A DNA stretch of 50,653 nt from Pseudomonas sp. TH31 (GTDB taxonomy: Bacteria; Pseudomonadota; Gammaproteobacteria; Pseudomonadales; Pseudomonadaceae), in the NCBI RefSeq assembly GCF_016650815.1, contig NZ_JAEKEZ010000008.1, positions 1-50,653 on the forward strand. The letters are read 5' to 3'. Of the stretch, positions 36,196-44,722 are shown piece by piece. The notes under the pieces were generated by a model. The model was not told where the DNA came from and did not search any database. It was given only the letters and a program-made list of their open reading frames with translations. A program made the translations under genes and the position numbers. Each line of letters opens with the position of its first letter. Positions within the stretch are counted from its first letter, which is position 1.

Positions 36196-36660
36196 ATGCA
36201 AGGCCACCCAGACGTAATCGATTACCTCAACACGTTGCTGACCGGCGAGCTGGCGGCGCGTGATCAATATTTCATCCATTCGCGGATGTACGAGGACTGG
36301 GGTTTTACCGAGCTCTACGAACGTATCAACCACGAAATGGAAGAAGAGGCGCAGCACGCTGACGCCCTGATGCGTCGAATCCTGATGCTCGAAGGCACGC
36401 CACGGATGCGTCCGGACGACCTGGATGTCGGCACCACAGTGCCTGACATGCTCGCTGCCGACCTGCGACTGGAATACAAGGTCCGTGCCGCACTCTGCAA
36501 GGGCATTGAGCTCTGCGAGCTGCACAAGGACTACGTTAGCCGCGAGATTCTGCGTATTCAACTGGCGGATACCGAAGAAGATCACACCTACTGGCTGGAG
36601 AAGCAGTTGGGGCTGATCAAGTTGATCGGTCTGGAAAATTATCTGCAATCGCAGTTCTGA
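36196..36660 (+). CDS. bfr: bacterioferritin-family ferritin lacking the heme Met (BfrA/FtnA type)
   Basis: The protein oxidises and stores iron in a 24-subunit shell. I used ATG 36196 ([20 protein letters not shown]; 154 residues). Ferroxidase ligands are present: E18, E51, H54, E93, E127 and H130. The heme-binding Met52 of true bacterioferritins is Ala here (EEAQHAD instead of DEMKHAD), so heme binding between subunits is not expected. The katA-linked P. aeruginosa protein is likewise known to behave as a ferritin although named BfrA. Pairing with catalase fits control of iron and peroxide together. Confidence 0.92.
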   Translation: MQGHPDVIDYLNTLLTGELAARDQYFIHSRMYEDWGFTELYERINHEMEEEAQHADALMRRILMLEGTPRMRPDDLDVGTTVPDMLAADLRLEYKVRAALCKGIELCELHKDYVSREILRIQLADTEEDHTYWLEKQLGLIKLIGLENYLQSQF

Positions 36661-36671
36661 TTACAGAACCT

Positions 36672-36744
36672 AAAGATCGCAGCCTGCGGCAGCTCTTACA
36701 GGTAACGCATTCCCGTGTAGGAGCTGCCGAAGGCTGCGATCTTT
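36672..36744. repeat. REP-like palindromic repeat between bfr and uvrA
   Basis: Positions 36672-36700 pair with 36716-36744 over 29 bp, with one mismatch and one G-U pair, leaving a 15-base loop. The arms carry GATCGCAGCC and GGCAGCTC with TACA next to the loop, a pattern I recognise from abundant intergenic repeats of P. fluorescens and P. putida. TTTT at the end could let it also act as the bfr terminator. Confidence 0.75.
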
Positions 36745-36755
36745 TGATCTTCCGT

Positions 36756-36800
36756 ATGAAAAAGCCCCTGTCACCGACAAAGTGACAGGGGCTTTTTCAT
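36756..36800. terminator. bidirectional terminator between bfr and uvrA
   Basis: A perfect 19-bp stem (36756-36774 with 36782-36800; loop CGACAAA) has A-runs on the left arm and T-runs on the right, so it can stop transcription from both sides. It lies 9 bases beyond the uvrA stop. Confidence 0.92.
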
Positions 36801-36809
36801 GGGCCTGAT

Positions 36810-39644
36810 TCAGGCCTTGTCGCGAGCCAGCAGCGGCTTGAGGTAGAAGCCGGTGTGAGACTGCTTCATCTCCGAGACTTCTTCCGGCGTACCGACGGCA
36901 ATGATTTGCCCGCCTTTGGAGCCGCCTTCCGGCCCCAGGTCAACCAACCAGTCCGCAGTTTTGATTACGTCCAGGTTGTGCTCGATCACCACTACGGTGT
37001 TGCCGTGGTCACGCAGGCGATGCAGCACGTCGAGCAATTGCTGGATATCCGCGAAGTGCAGGCCGGTGGTCGGCTCGTCGAGGATGTACAGGGTCTTGCC
37101 TGTATCGCGCTTGGACAGCTCGCGGGACAATTTCACCCGCTGGGCTTCGCCGCCGGACAGCGTGGTCGCCGATTGCCCAAGCTTGATGTACGACAAACCG
37201 ACGTCCATCAGCGTCTGCAGCTTGCGCGCCAGCGCCGGAACCGCATCGAAGAACACCCGCGCTTCCTCGATCGTCATCTCGAGGGTTTCGTGGATGTTCT
37301 TACCCTTGTACTTGATCTCCAGCGTTTCGCGGTTGTAGCGCTTGCTCTTGCAGACGTCGCACGGGACATAGATGTCCGGCAGGAAGTGCATTTCCACCTT
37401 GATCAGGCCATCGCCCTGGCAAGCCTCGCAACGGCCTCCCTTCACGTTGAAGGAGAAACGCCCCGGGCCATAACCACGGGAGCGGGACTCAGGTACGCCG
37501 GCAAACAGTTCGCGAATCGGTGTGAATAATCCGGTGTAGGTCGCCGGGTTGGAGCGAGGTGTACGACCGATCGGGCTCTGGTCGATATCTACAACTTTGT
37601 CCAGATGTTCCAGGCCCTTGATGCTGTCGTGAGCGGCCGCTTCAAGCGTTGTTGCGCCGTTGAGTGCCGTAGCGCTCAGCGGAAACAGCGTGTTGTTGAT
37701 CAGCGTCGACTTGCCAGACCCGGACACGCCGGTCACGCAGGTCAGCAGGCCCAGCGGGATTTCCAGATCGACATTACGCAGGTTGTTGCCACGAGCGCCC
37801 TTGAGCGACAAGGTCATTTTTTTGTTACGCGGTGTGCGTTTGGCCGGCACCGCAATCTTCACGCGGCCGGACAGATACTTGCCGGTCAATGAGTCCGGAT
37901 GAGCCATGACTTCGGCCGGCGTACCTTCTGCGACGATATGCCCACCGTGCACGCCAGCTCCAGGGCCGATGTCCACAACATAGTCCGCCAGACGAATCGC
38001 GTCCTCGTCGTGCTCAACCACAATCACGGTATTACCGATGTCTCGCAGGTGCTTCAGAGTGCCGAGCAACCGATCATTGTCCCGCTGATGCAGGCCAATC
38101 GACGGTTCATCGAGGATGTACAGAACCCCAACCAGGCCGGCGCCAATCTGACTGGCCAAGCGAATGCGCTGGGCCTCACCGCCGGACAACGTGTCAGCAC
38201 TGCGATCCAGCGACAAATAGTCGAGACCGACGTTAACGAGGAACTGCAGACGCTCGCGGATTTCCTTGAGAATCTTGTCGGCAATTTCGCCACGACGGCC
38301 AGTCAGCTTCAGAACGCCGAAATACTCACAGGCATCGCCGATTGGCAGATTGGTCACTGCCGGCAGCGTCTTCTCGCCGACCCAAACGTGCCGTGCCTCG
38401 CGACGCAGACGAGTGCCACGGCAATCCGGGCAAGGCTGGGTGCTGAGGAACTTGGCCAGTTCTTCACGTACCGAGGCGGACTCGGTTTCGCGGTAGCGGC
38501 GTTCCAGGTTCGGCACGATGCCTTCGAACGGGTGCGAGCGTTTGACGATGTCGCCACGGTCGTTCAGGTATTTGAAGTCGACGTTCTGTGAGCCGCTGCC
38601 GTGCAGGATGAATTTCTGCTGGTCGGCCAGCAGGTCATTGAACGGCACTTCCAGGCTGAACTTGTAGTGCGACGCCAATGACCCGAGCATCTGGAAGTAA
38701 TAGACGTTGCGCCTGTCCCAGCCGCGAATCGCGCCTTCGGCCAGGGTCAGTTCGCCATTGACCAGTCGTTTGATGTCGAAGAACTGCTTCACGCCGAGGC
38801 CATCGCACGTAGGGCAGGCGCCGGCCGGGTTGTTGAAGGAGAACAGCTTGGGTTCCAGCTCGCTGATGGCATGGCCACAGATCGGGCAGGCAAAGCGTGC
38901 GGAGAAGATCATCTCTTCGCCCGGCTCGTCGTCCATCGGTGCAACCAGTGCGATACCGTCCGCCAGTTTCAGCGCCGTCTCGAAGGATTCGGCCAGACGC
39001 TGTTGCAGATCGGCGCGGACTTTGAAGCGGTCGACCACCACATCAATCGAATGCTTCTTCTGTTTATCCAGCTTCGGCAATTCGTCCAGCTCACAGAGCC
39101 GGCCGTTGACCCGAGCCCGAACGAAACCCTGGGCGCGCAGCTCTTCGAAAACCGACAGGTGCTCGCCTTTACGCTCGCGGATCACTGGCGCCAGCAGCAT
39201 CAGCTTGCTGCCTTCCGGTTGGGCAAGGACCAGGTCGACCATCTGACTGACGGTCTGGGCTTCCAGCGGAATGTCGTGATCCGGGCAGCGCGGAATACCA
39301 ACACGGGCGTATAGCAGGCGCAGGTAGTCGTAGATTTCGGTAATGGTGCCGACCGTCGAGCGCGGGTTATGCGAGGTCGACTTCTGTTCGATGGAGATCG
39401 CCGGCGACAGGCCTTCGATGGTGTCGACGTCAGGCTTTTCCATCATCGACAGGAACTGACGGGCATAGGCCGACAGGGACTCGACGTAGCGGCGTTGACC
39501 TTCGGCGTACAGCGTGTCGAAAGCCAGGGACGACTTGCCGGATCCGGACAGGCCGGTGATGACGATCAGTTTGTCCCGTGGCAGGGTCAGGTCGATGTTC
39601 TTCAGGTTGTGGGTTCGGGCCCCACGAATCAGGATCTTGTCCAA
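36810..39644 (-). CDS. uvrA: excinuclease ABC subunit A
   Basis: UvrA is the damage-recognition ATPase of nucleotide excision repair. From a TTG start at 39644 the protein ([18 protein letters not shown] after the first residue) has 944 residues, the usual length; the longer in-frame ATG at 39716 adds 24 residues not seen in the family and would run through the LexA box. Two ABC modules carry Walker A (GLSGSGKSS at 31-39; GVSGSGKST in the second) and LSGGEAQR signatures. Zinc sites are CPICGH...CPTC and CEACQG...CDVCKS. It is the only core gene on the minus strand after birA. Confidence 0.96.
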   Translation of the reverse strand: MDKILIRGARTHNLKNIDLTLPRDKLIVITGLSGSGKSSLAFDTLYAEGQRRYVESLSAYARQFLSMMEKPDVDTIEGLSPAISIEQKSTSHNPRSTVGTITEIYDYLRLLYARVGIPRCPDHDIPLEAQTVSQMVDLVLAQPEGSKLMLLAPVIRERKGEHLSVFEELRAQGFVRARVNGRLCELDELPKLDKQKKHSIDVVVDRFKVRADLQQRLAESFETALKLADGIALVAPMDDEPGEEMIFSARFACPICGHAISELEPKLFSFNNPAGACPTCDGLGVKQFFDIKRLVNGELTLAEGAIRGWDRRNVYYFQMLGSLASHYKFSLEVPFNDLLADQQKFILHGSGSQNVDFKYLNDRGDIVKRSHPFEGIVPNLERRYRETESASVREELAKFLSTQPCPDCRGTRLRREARHVWVGEKTLPAVTNLPIGDACEYFGVLKLTGRRGEIADKILKEIRERLQFLVNVGLDYLSLDRSADTLSGGEAQRIRLASQIGAGLVGVLYILDEPSIGLHQRDNDRLLGTLKHLRDIGNTVIVVEHDEDAIRLADYVVDIGPGAGVHGGHIVAEGTPAEVMAHPDSLTGKYLSGRVKIAVPAKRTPRNKKMTLSLKGARGNNLRNVDLEIPLGLLTCVTGVSGSGKSTLINNTLFPLSATALNGATTLEAAAHDSIKGLEHLDKVVDIDQSPIGRTPRSNPATYTGLFTPIRELFAGVPESRSRGYGPGRFSFNVKGGRCEACQGDGLIKVEMHFLPDIYVPCDVCKSKRYNRETLEIKYKGKNIHETLEMTIEEARVFFDAVPALARKLQTLMDVGLSYIKLGQSATTLSGGEAQRVKLSRELSKRDTGKTLYILDEPTTGLHFADIQQLLDVLHRLRDHGNTVVVIEHNLDVIKTADWLVDLGPEGGSKGGQIIAVGTPEEVSEMKQSHTGFYLKPLLARDKA

Positions 39645-39692
39645 AGTGGCCTCGCTCGGCGGGCGTCGAAAACGTAGGAGTATACGGCCAAA

Positions 39693-39712
39693 TACTGGAT
39701 GGATGCACACTA
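39693..39712 (-). promoter_or_regulatory. LexA (SOS) box in the uvrA promoter
   Basis: TACTG-N10-CACTA differs from the gammaproteobacterial LexA consensus TACTG-N10-CAGTA at one conserved position. It lies 49 bases upstream of the uvrA start. A -10-like TATACT on the minus strand (39680-39685) is immediately downstream, so LexA binding would cover the -35 region. SOS control of uvrA is well established in relatives. Confidence 0.7.
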
Positions 39713-39835
39713 TCAAATGCGGGTTGCACAGGCTTACATGAAGACTGCGTCATCTATGCGCGTCATAGCGTCGCGATATACCCCGTCAATCGATGGGACT
39801 GGTAGAATCGCCGCCGGTTCACATGAGGTTTTTCC

Positions 39836-41233
39836 ATGCACGATCCCCACAGCGAACGCATGAGTGGCAGTGAGACCCGCGCAGCAAGCGGTCTGGCCCT
39901 GGTGTTCGCCTTCCGTATGCTTGGCATGTTCATGGTGTTGCCGGTACTGGCGACCTATGGGATGGACCTGGCGGGAGCGACCCCGGCCCTTATCGGGCTG
40001 GCGATTGGCGCTTACGGCCTGACCCAGGCGATTTTTCAGATTCCGTTCGGTTTCATTTCCGATCGTATCGGCCGGCGTCCGGTCATTTATCTGGGGCTGA
40101 TCGTTTTCGCCCTGGGTAGCGTGCTGGCGGCCAATGCCGATTCGATCTGGGGCGTCATCGCCGGGCGAGTGCTGCAAGGCGCCGGGGCGATTTCCGCGGC
40201 AGTCATGGCGTTGCTGTCAGACCTGACCCGGGAACAGCATCGGACCAAAGCCATGGCCATGATTGGCATGACGATTGGTCTGTCGTTCGCGGTCGCCATG
40301 GTTGTAGGGCCGTTGCTGACCCGTGCGTTCGGTCTGTCTGGCTTGTTCCTCGCCACCGGCGGCATGGCGCTGTTCGGCATCGTGATCGTGATGTTCATGG
40401 TGCCGCGCGCCACCGGCCCGTTGCAGCACCGAGAGTCCGGCGTTGCGCGCCAGGCGCTGATCCCGACACTCAAGCACCCGGACCTGCTGCGCCTGGACCT
40501 TGGCATTTTTGTGTTACATGCGATGTTGATGTCGAGCTTCGTTGCATTGCCCCTGGCCCTGGTCGAAAAAGCCGGGCTGCCTAAAGAGCAGCACTGGTGG
40601 GTGTACCTGACCGCGCTGCTGATCTCCTTCTTCGCCATGATCCCGTTCATTATCTACGGCGAGAAGAAACGCAAAATGAAACGAGTTTTATTGGGCGCCG
40701 TGACGACGCTGATGCTCACTGAGCTATTCTTCTGGCAGTTCGGCGACACCTTGCGAGCTCTGGTGATTGGTACAGTGGTGTTCTTCACCGCGTTCAATCT
40801 GCTGGAAGCTTCCTTGCCATCGCTGATCAGCAAGGTTTCACCAGCGGGCGGGAAGGGCACTGCGATGGGGGTTTATTCCACCAGCCAGTTCCTCGGTTCG
40901 GCGCTGGGCGGGATCCTCGGCGGCTGGATGTTCCAGCATGGCGGTTTGTCGGTTGTCTTCCTCGGATGCGCCGGCCTGGCTGCCCTCTGGTTGGCCTTTG
41001 CTGTTACCATGCGCGAACCACCTTACGTGACGAGTCTGCGCTTGCCGCTGTCGCCCGAGGCGATCCGCGAAGCGGGTCTGGTTGAGCGCCTGAAGGCCGT
41101 CGTAGGGGTAACAGATGCAGTGATCGTTGCAGACGAAGCGGCGATTTACATCAAATTGGACACAGAACTATTGGATCGCACCACCCTTGAGCGCCTGGTG
41201 AACAACCCGGCCGGGGAAGCGTGCGTAGCCTAG
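39836..41233 (+). CDS. MFS transporter with C-terminal YAM domain (YajR-like)
   Basis: The 465-residue inner-membrane protein has twelve hydrophobic helices between about residues 18 and 395 and motif A GFISDRIGRRPV in the loop between helices 2 and 3. After the last helix comes a soluble tail (about 400-465: VTSLRLPLSPEAIREAGLVERLKAVVGVTDAVIVADEAAIYIKLDTELLD), which looks like the small alpha-beta YAM domain of E. coli YajR. The substrate is unknown; drug or metabolite efflux is inferred from the family. A TAGAAT at 39803 may be the -10. The gene is divergent from uvrA and 9 bases upstream of ssb. Confidence 0.85.
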   Translation: MHDPHSERMSGSETRAASGLALVFAFRMLGMFMVLPVLATYGMDLAGATPALIGLAIGAYGLTQAIFQIPFGFISDRIGRRPVIYLGLIVFALGSVLAANADSIWGVIAGRVLQGAGAISAAVMALLSDLTREQHRTKAMAMIGMTIGLSFAVAMVVGPLLTRAFGLSGLFLATGGMALFGIVIVMFMVPRATGPLQHRESGVARQALIPTLKHPDLLRLDLGIFVLHAMLMSSFVALPLALVEKAGLPKEQHWWVYLTALLISFFAMIPFIIYGEKKRKMKRVLLGAVTTLMLTELFFWQFGDTLRALVIGTVVFFTAFNLLEASLPSLISKVSPAGGKGTAMGVYSTSQFLGSALGGILGGWMFQHGGLSVVFLGCAGLAALWLAFAVTMREPPYVTSLRLPLSPEAIREAGLVERLKAVVGVTDAVIVADEAAIYIKLDTELLDRTTLERLVNNPAGEACVA

Positions 41234-41242
41234 GAGAACGTT

Positions 41243-41773
41243 ATGGCCCGTGGGGTTAACAAAGTCATATTGGTCGGTACTTGCGGCCAGGATCCCGAAG
41301 TTCGCTACTTGCCTAACGGTAACGCCGTGACCAACCTGAGTCTGGCGACCAGCGAGCAATGGACCGACAAGCAAACCGGTCAGAAGGTCGAGAAGACCGA
41401 ATGGCACCGTGTATCGATGTTCGGCAAGGTGGCCGAAATCGCCGGCGAATACCTGCGTAAAGGTTCGCAGGTCTACATCGAAGGCAAGCTGCAAACCCGC
41501 GAGTGGGAAAAAGACGGTATCAAGCGTTACACCACGGAGATCGTGGTCGACATGCAAGGCACCATGCAGTTGTTGGGCGGCCGTCCACAGCAGGGCGACC
41601 AACAAGGCGGGGGCAATAACTACCAGCAATCCGCCCCGGCCCCACGTCAGCAGCAGGCTCCGCGTCCGCAGCAGTCGGCACCGCAGCAGTCGCGTCAGGC
41701 TCCGCCTCCACAGCAGGCAGCGCCGCAACCGGCTCCGGATTTTGACAGCTTTGATGACGATATCCCGTTCTAG
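41243..41773 (+). CDS. ssb: single-stranded DNA-binding protein
   Basis: SSB coats single-stranded DNA during replication, repair and recombination and recruits partners through its C-terminal tip. The 176-residue protein begins [23 protein letters not shown], has an OB fold to about residue 110, a Gln/Pro-rich linker (about 115-165), and the acidic tip [12 protein letters not shown] terminator follows, and the conserved chromosomal order ends here. Confidence 0.97.
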   Translation: MARGVNKVILVGTCGQDPEVRYLPNGNAVTNLSLATSEQWTDKQTGQKVEKTEWHRVSMFGKVAEIAGEYLRKGSQVYIEGKLQTREWEKDGIKRYTTEIVVDMQGTMQLLGGRPQQGDQQGGGNNYQQSAPAPRQQQAPRPQQSAPQQSRQAPPPQQAAPQPAPDFDSFDDDIPF

Positions 41774-41810
41774 GATATAGCTAAGAGTCACATTGTAAAG
41801 TTTTCCCCTG

Positions 41811-41846
41811 AAAGCCCCAGAGCGTAAGCGATTGGGGCTTTTTCTT
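41811..41846 (+). terminator. terminator of ssb
   Basis: AAAGCCCCA (41811-41819) pairs with TTGGGGCTTT (41832-41841) around a 12-base loop containing GCG/CGC, followed by TTCTTT. It lies at the border between the core chromosome and the accessory region. Confidence 0.85.
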
Positions 41847-41896
41847 TGCTGAAGAAAAAGTAACTATGAATAGCGAAGACGGCCTAGGGGGATAGT

Positions 41897-41912
41897 TTTA
41901 CATGAATGTAAA
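41897..41912. repeat. palindrome over the start codon of the first recombinase gene
   Basis: TTTACAT-GA-ATGTAAA is a perfect 7-bp inverted repeat with a 2-base centre. It includes the ATG at 41902-41904. It could be an operator for autoregulation or part of the recombinase-binding site at the element's left end. Neither role is proven. Confidence 0.6.
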
Positions 41913-43146
41913 GAATTCAGAGGTTTACCTACCGAAAAGAGTGGCGAAGGCCAAAAAGGTAACGTTCGAGAGCGGTGAGAGGTCTTGCGTCATCGTTGAC
42001 GATTTGGGTATGCCCCTCTATTACCCGAACCTCTACCTAACCACCCAAGTCAGGAACAAAAGCAATTCAGCTTCAACGCTCACGAACAGTGCAGGGCATC
42101 TAGGTGCGTTTCTTCAGGTGATGGAGGAGTATCAGATTGATCTCGTAGCTCGGCTGTCAGAGGGGAAGGTGCTAGACCCCCATGAAGTTGAGTCGCTGAG
42201 GGGTATCCTGCAAAGGCGTCTAGTGGCTCAAACAGAGGGGAGGGTCGTACCCACCTACTTTTCCAGCCACGAATATATTTCAAAAGACGTCATGCATGCT
42301 CGCATCGGCGTTGCTACTGGATATCTTGGTTGGCTAGCTTCGCTCTACCTGCGTAACTCTCGCGATAGTGATGAGCTACCCCGAGTTATAGCCGCAATGC
42401 GTGAAATACGGCCCGTTAGCAAAAAGCGCAATAGGATCAACAGAAAGCGTGGTCTCAGCGCTGCCAGCGCCTCAGCGGTACTTGAAGTACTGAGGCCAGG
42501 ATCGGACTTCAACATCTGGGAGCAGGGGGCCACTCAGGTTAGAAACCGGCTGATCCTATCTCTCATGTATGAGCTTGGCATTAGGCGCGGCGAAATGCTG
42601 AATCTGATGATTGAAGACTTCGACTTTCGAGCCAATCGTGTTTCGATAATGAGGCGTGCCGACGAGAAAACTGATCCACGTCTCGATCAGCCGCTGGTTA
42701 AAACCAACGACCGCATAATACCGTTAAAGCCCTCTATCATCAAAGAGGTCCAGATTTACATTTCGGAATATCGGCGTGTCGTGCCTGGTTCGCGGAAGCA
42801 CGGATTTCTCTTTGTAACTCATAAATCAGGGCCAACGCAGGGGCAGCCGCTTTCTATCGGTGGTTACAAATATGTCATTCACAGTCTTCGAAGGGATGTG
42901 CCGCCACTTAGCGCATTTTCTGGTCACGATCTTCGTCATTATTGGAACGAGCGTTTCTCAGACTTGATGGATAAGGCCAATGTGCCCCATGCAGAAGAAG
43001 AGCTAATGCGCTCAGAACTAATGGGGTGGAAGTTTGGTAGCGGAACTGCCGCTACCTATAATCAGCGGTATATTGAAAGAAAAGCTGCTGAGTATGGGCT
43101 GAAGCTACAGGAAGCAAGCCTACCTCCTAGTAAGGTGAAGAAATGA
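41902..43146 (+). CDS. tyrosine recombinase/integrase, first of cluster (IntA-like)
   Basis: The 414-residue protein has an N-terminal core-binding region and a C-terminal tyrosine-recombinase catalytic domain. Catalytic residues can be placed: R228 in ELGIRRGEML, H342-x-x-R345 plus H346 in GHDLRHYW, and Y386 in GTAATYNQRY. It should cut and rejoin DNA through a covalent 3'-phosphotyrosine. It is the first of four tightly packed genes; its TGA overlaps the next ATG. The order and sizes match IntA of strand-biased circularizing integrative elements, and TnpA-like recombinases more broadly. Base composition is visibly more AT-rich than the core genes to the left. Confidence 0.85.
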   Translation: MNVKNSEVYLPKRVAKAKKVTFESGERSCVIVDDLGMPLYYPNLYLTTQVRNKSNSASTLTNSAGHLGAFLQVMEEYQIDLVARLSEGKVLDPHEVESLRGILQRRLVAQTEGRVVPTYFSSHEYISKDVMHARIGVATGYLGWLASLYLRNSRDSDELPRVIAAMREIRPVSKKRNRINRKRGLSAASASAVLEVLRPGSDFNIWEQGATQVRNRLILSLMYELGIRRGEMLNLMIEDFDFRANRVSIMRRADEKTDPRLDQPLVKTNDRIIPLKPSIIKEVQIYISEYRRVVPGSRKHGFLFVTHKSGPTQGQPLSIGGYKYVIHSLRRDVPPLSAFSGHDLRHYWNERFSDLMDKANVPHAEEELMRSELMGWKFGSGTAATYNQRYIERKAAEYGLKLQEASLPPSKVKK

Positions 43147-44722
43147 TCGATTCAGCGAGCCCTTCAGACAGCCCGCCGCAGTTGATCGCTATGGAAGGTA
43201 GCGCCGGCCAAAAGGTTGTATTGCTACATGATATTGCTCTAGTTTCGGTACTCGGGCGTGAGTTTAATTTCAATGACGACAAATGGAATTTGTCTAAGGA
43301 CATTTCGTTAAATTTGGCGCTCATAATGACTCGGACGCCGGAGCAATATCGTGAAAGCGTAAGAAGGCTGTTGGCGCACTATGCCACGACAATGTCCGGC
43401 GGAAGCGCTGTGAGAGTCTCTGTTGCACTGCATCATTTTTTTTCTTCGACTTCCGGTGAGATTAATACCAGTCAGCTCATAAATTTCAAGTCCGATTTAG
43501 GTGATAATCAAGAGAGCTTACAATGTCTTAGACCATTTTTCCGGCGATGGTTAACCTTCGGATATCCAGGGATGGCAAGCGATGTTGTCGCGATGCTTGA
43601 TGGATGGCGGTTGAAAGGTCGTGAGAAAGGGCTTGCTATAAAAAGTCTGGACCCTACCGAAGGTCCTCTTTCGGATTTCGAATATGCATCATTTAATGAG
43701 AATTTGATATTCTCATATGAAATGGGCGAAACATCTTTATATGACTTTTGTGCTTGTATGATCATTAGCACTACCGGTCGTAGGCCCATTCAATTAACCC
43801 ATCTTAAATGTGGAGATCTCATTGATTTAAAGGGACAGGATGGAATCACCAACTATTTTCTTCACATTCCTCGAGCAAAGCAGGAGGGAGGCGGTTTTCG
43901 AGACGAATTTAAAACCTATCAGCTCACATTAGAGATGTGGCAGCTCCTTGAAAGCCATAAGCAGAAAGTGCTGCGTGATATAGTAGAAATAGGTTACGAG
44001 CTGTCAGAAGAGCAAAAAAACTGTTCCCATTATTTCCTGCAATTCGGAATTGGCGGAAACGTTCGAAAGCCGACTTTATCAGGGCACTTCCTGGCGAAAG
44101 GCTTCACATAAGCACTGCGGTTTTCACTCATATTTTGAAACGTACAGTCGAGTCACTTGGGATTGTATCTGAGCGAACCGATGAGCTACTCAACGTTTTT
44201 GCCCGACGTTTCAGGTACTCACTTGGGACACGAGCAGCGCGAGACGGCGTAAGTAAATATGTAATTGCAGAGATTCTCGATCATTCAGATACGCAGCACG
44301 TTGAAGTTTACACCTTGAATGTACCAGAACATCTAAAAAAGATTGATGAGGCTCTTGGGTTTCAGCTCGCGATATATGCTAAAGCGTTTGCTGGGGTATT
44401 GGTAGATTCCGAGCTTGACGCACTGCGTGGTTCGGACCCTGCGAGCCGTGTCAAACATCGAAAATGTAACGTCGGAACCTGTGGCAATTTTTCTTTCTGC
44501 GGGATGAACGCGCCTCGCCCCTGCTATACCTGTGTGAGCTTCCAGCCGTGGTTGGATGGTCCTCATGAAGAATTATATATTGAGTTGATAGAGGAGCGAG
44601 AGCAGCTGATCGCAAGAACAGGTGACCTGACCATTGCCGCTATTCTAGATCGGACGATAGTCGCGGTTGCAGAAGTTATCCGAAAGTGTGTTGAGCGCAA
44701 AAGAGAAAGCACGCATGAGTAA
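43143..44722 (+). pseudogene. tyrosine-recombinase-fold protein (Tfp-like), one frameshift
   Basis: This second gene of the cluster reads 322 residues from ATG 43143 to a stop at 44109, then continues in the next frame to TAA at 44722. The break is explained by one missing A in GCGAAAGGC (44097-44099). With AAAA the protein reads through GHFLAKRLHISTAVFTHILKR and is about 526 residues. The box I arginine is present (TTGRRPIQL, R214). Box II reads ARRFRYSLGTR, so the usual His is replaced by Arg, and the Tyr region is LDHSDTQHVEVYT. A Cys-rich segment (KCNVGTCGNFSFCG...CYTC) follows. A catalytically degenerate partner is what Tfp proteins are. The frameshift may be a sequencing error. Confidence 0.75.

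Noticed and set aside
36661..36800. Possible CRISPR array between bfr and uvrA
   Set aside because: The repeats are two separate palindromes, not regularly spaced direct repeats, and no cas gene is nearby.
39645..39716. ATG start that would lengthen UvrA by 24 residues
   Set aside because: The extra residues are not in the family, the start lies upstream of the LexA box and -10 region, and TTG at 39644 gives the normal length.
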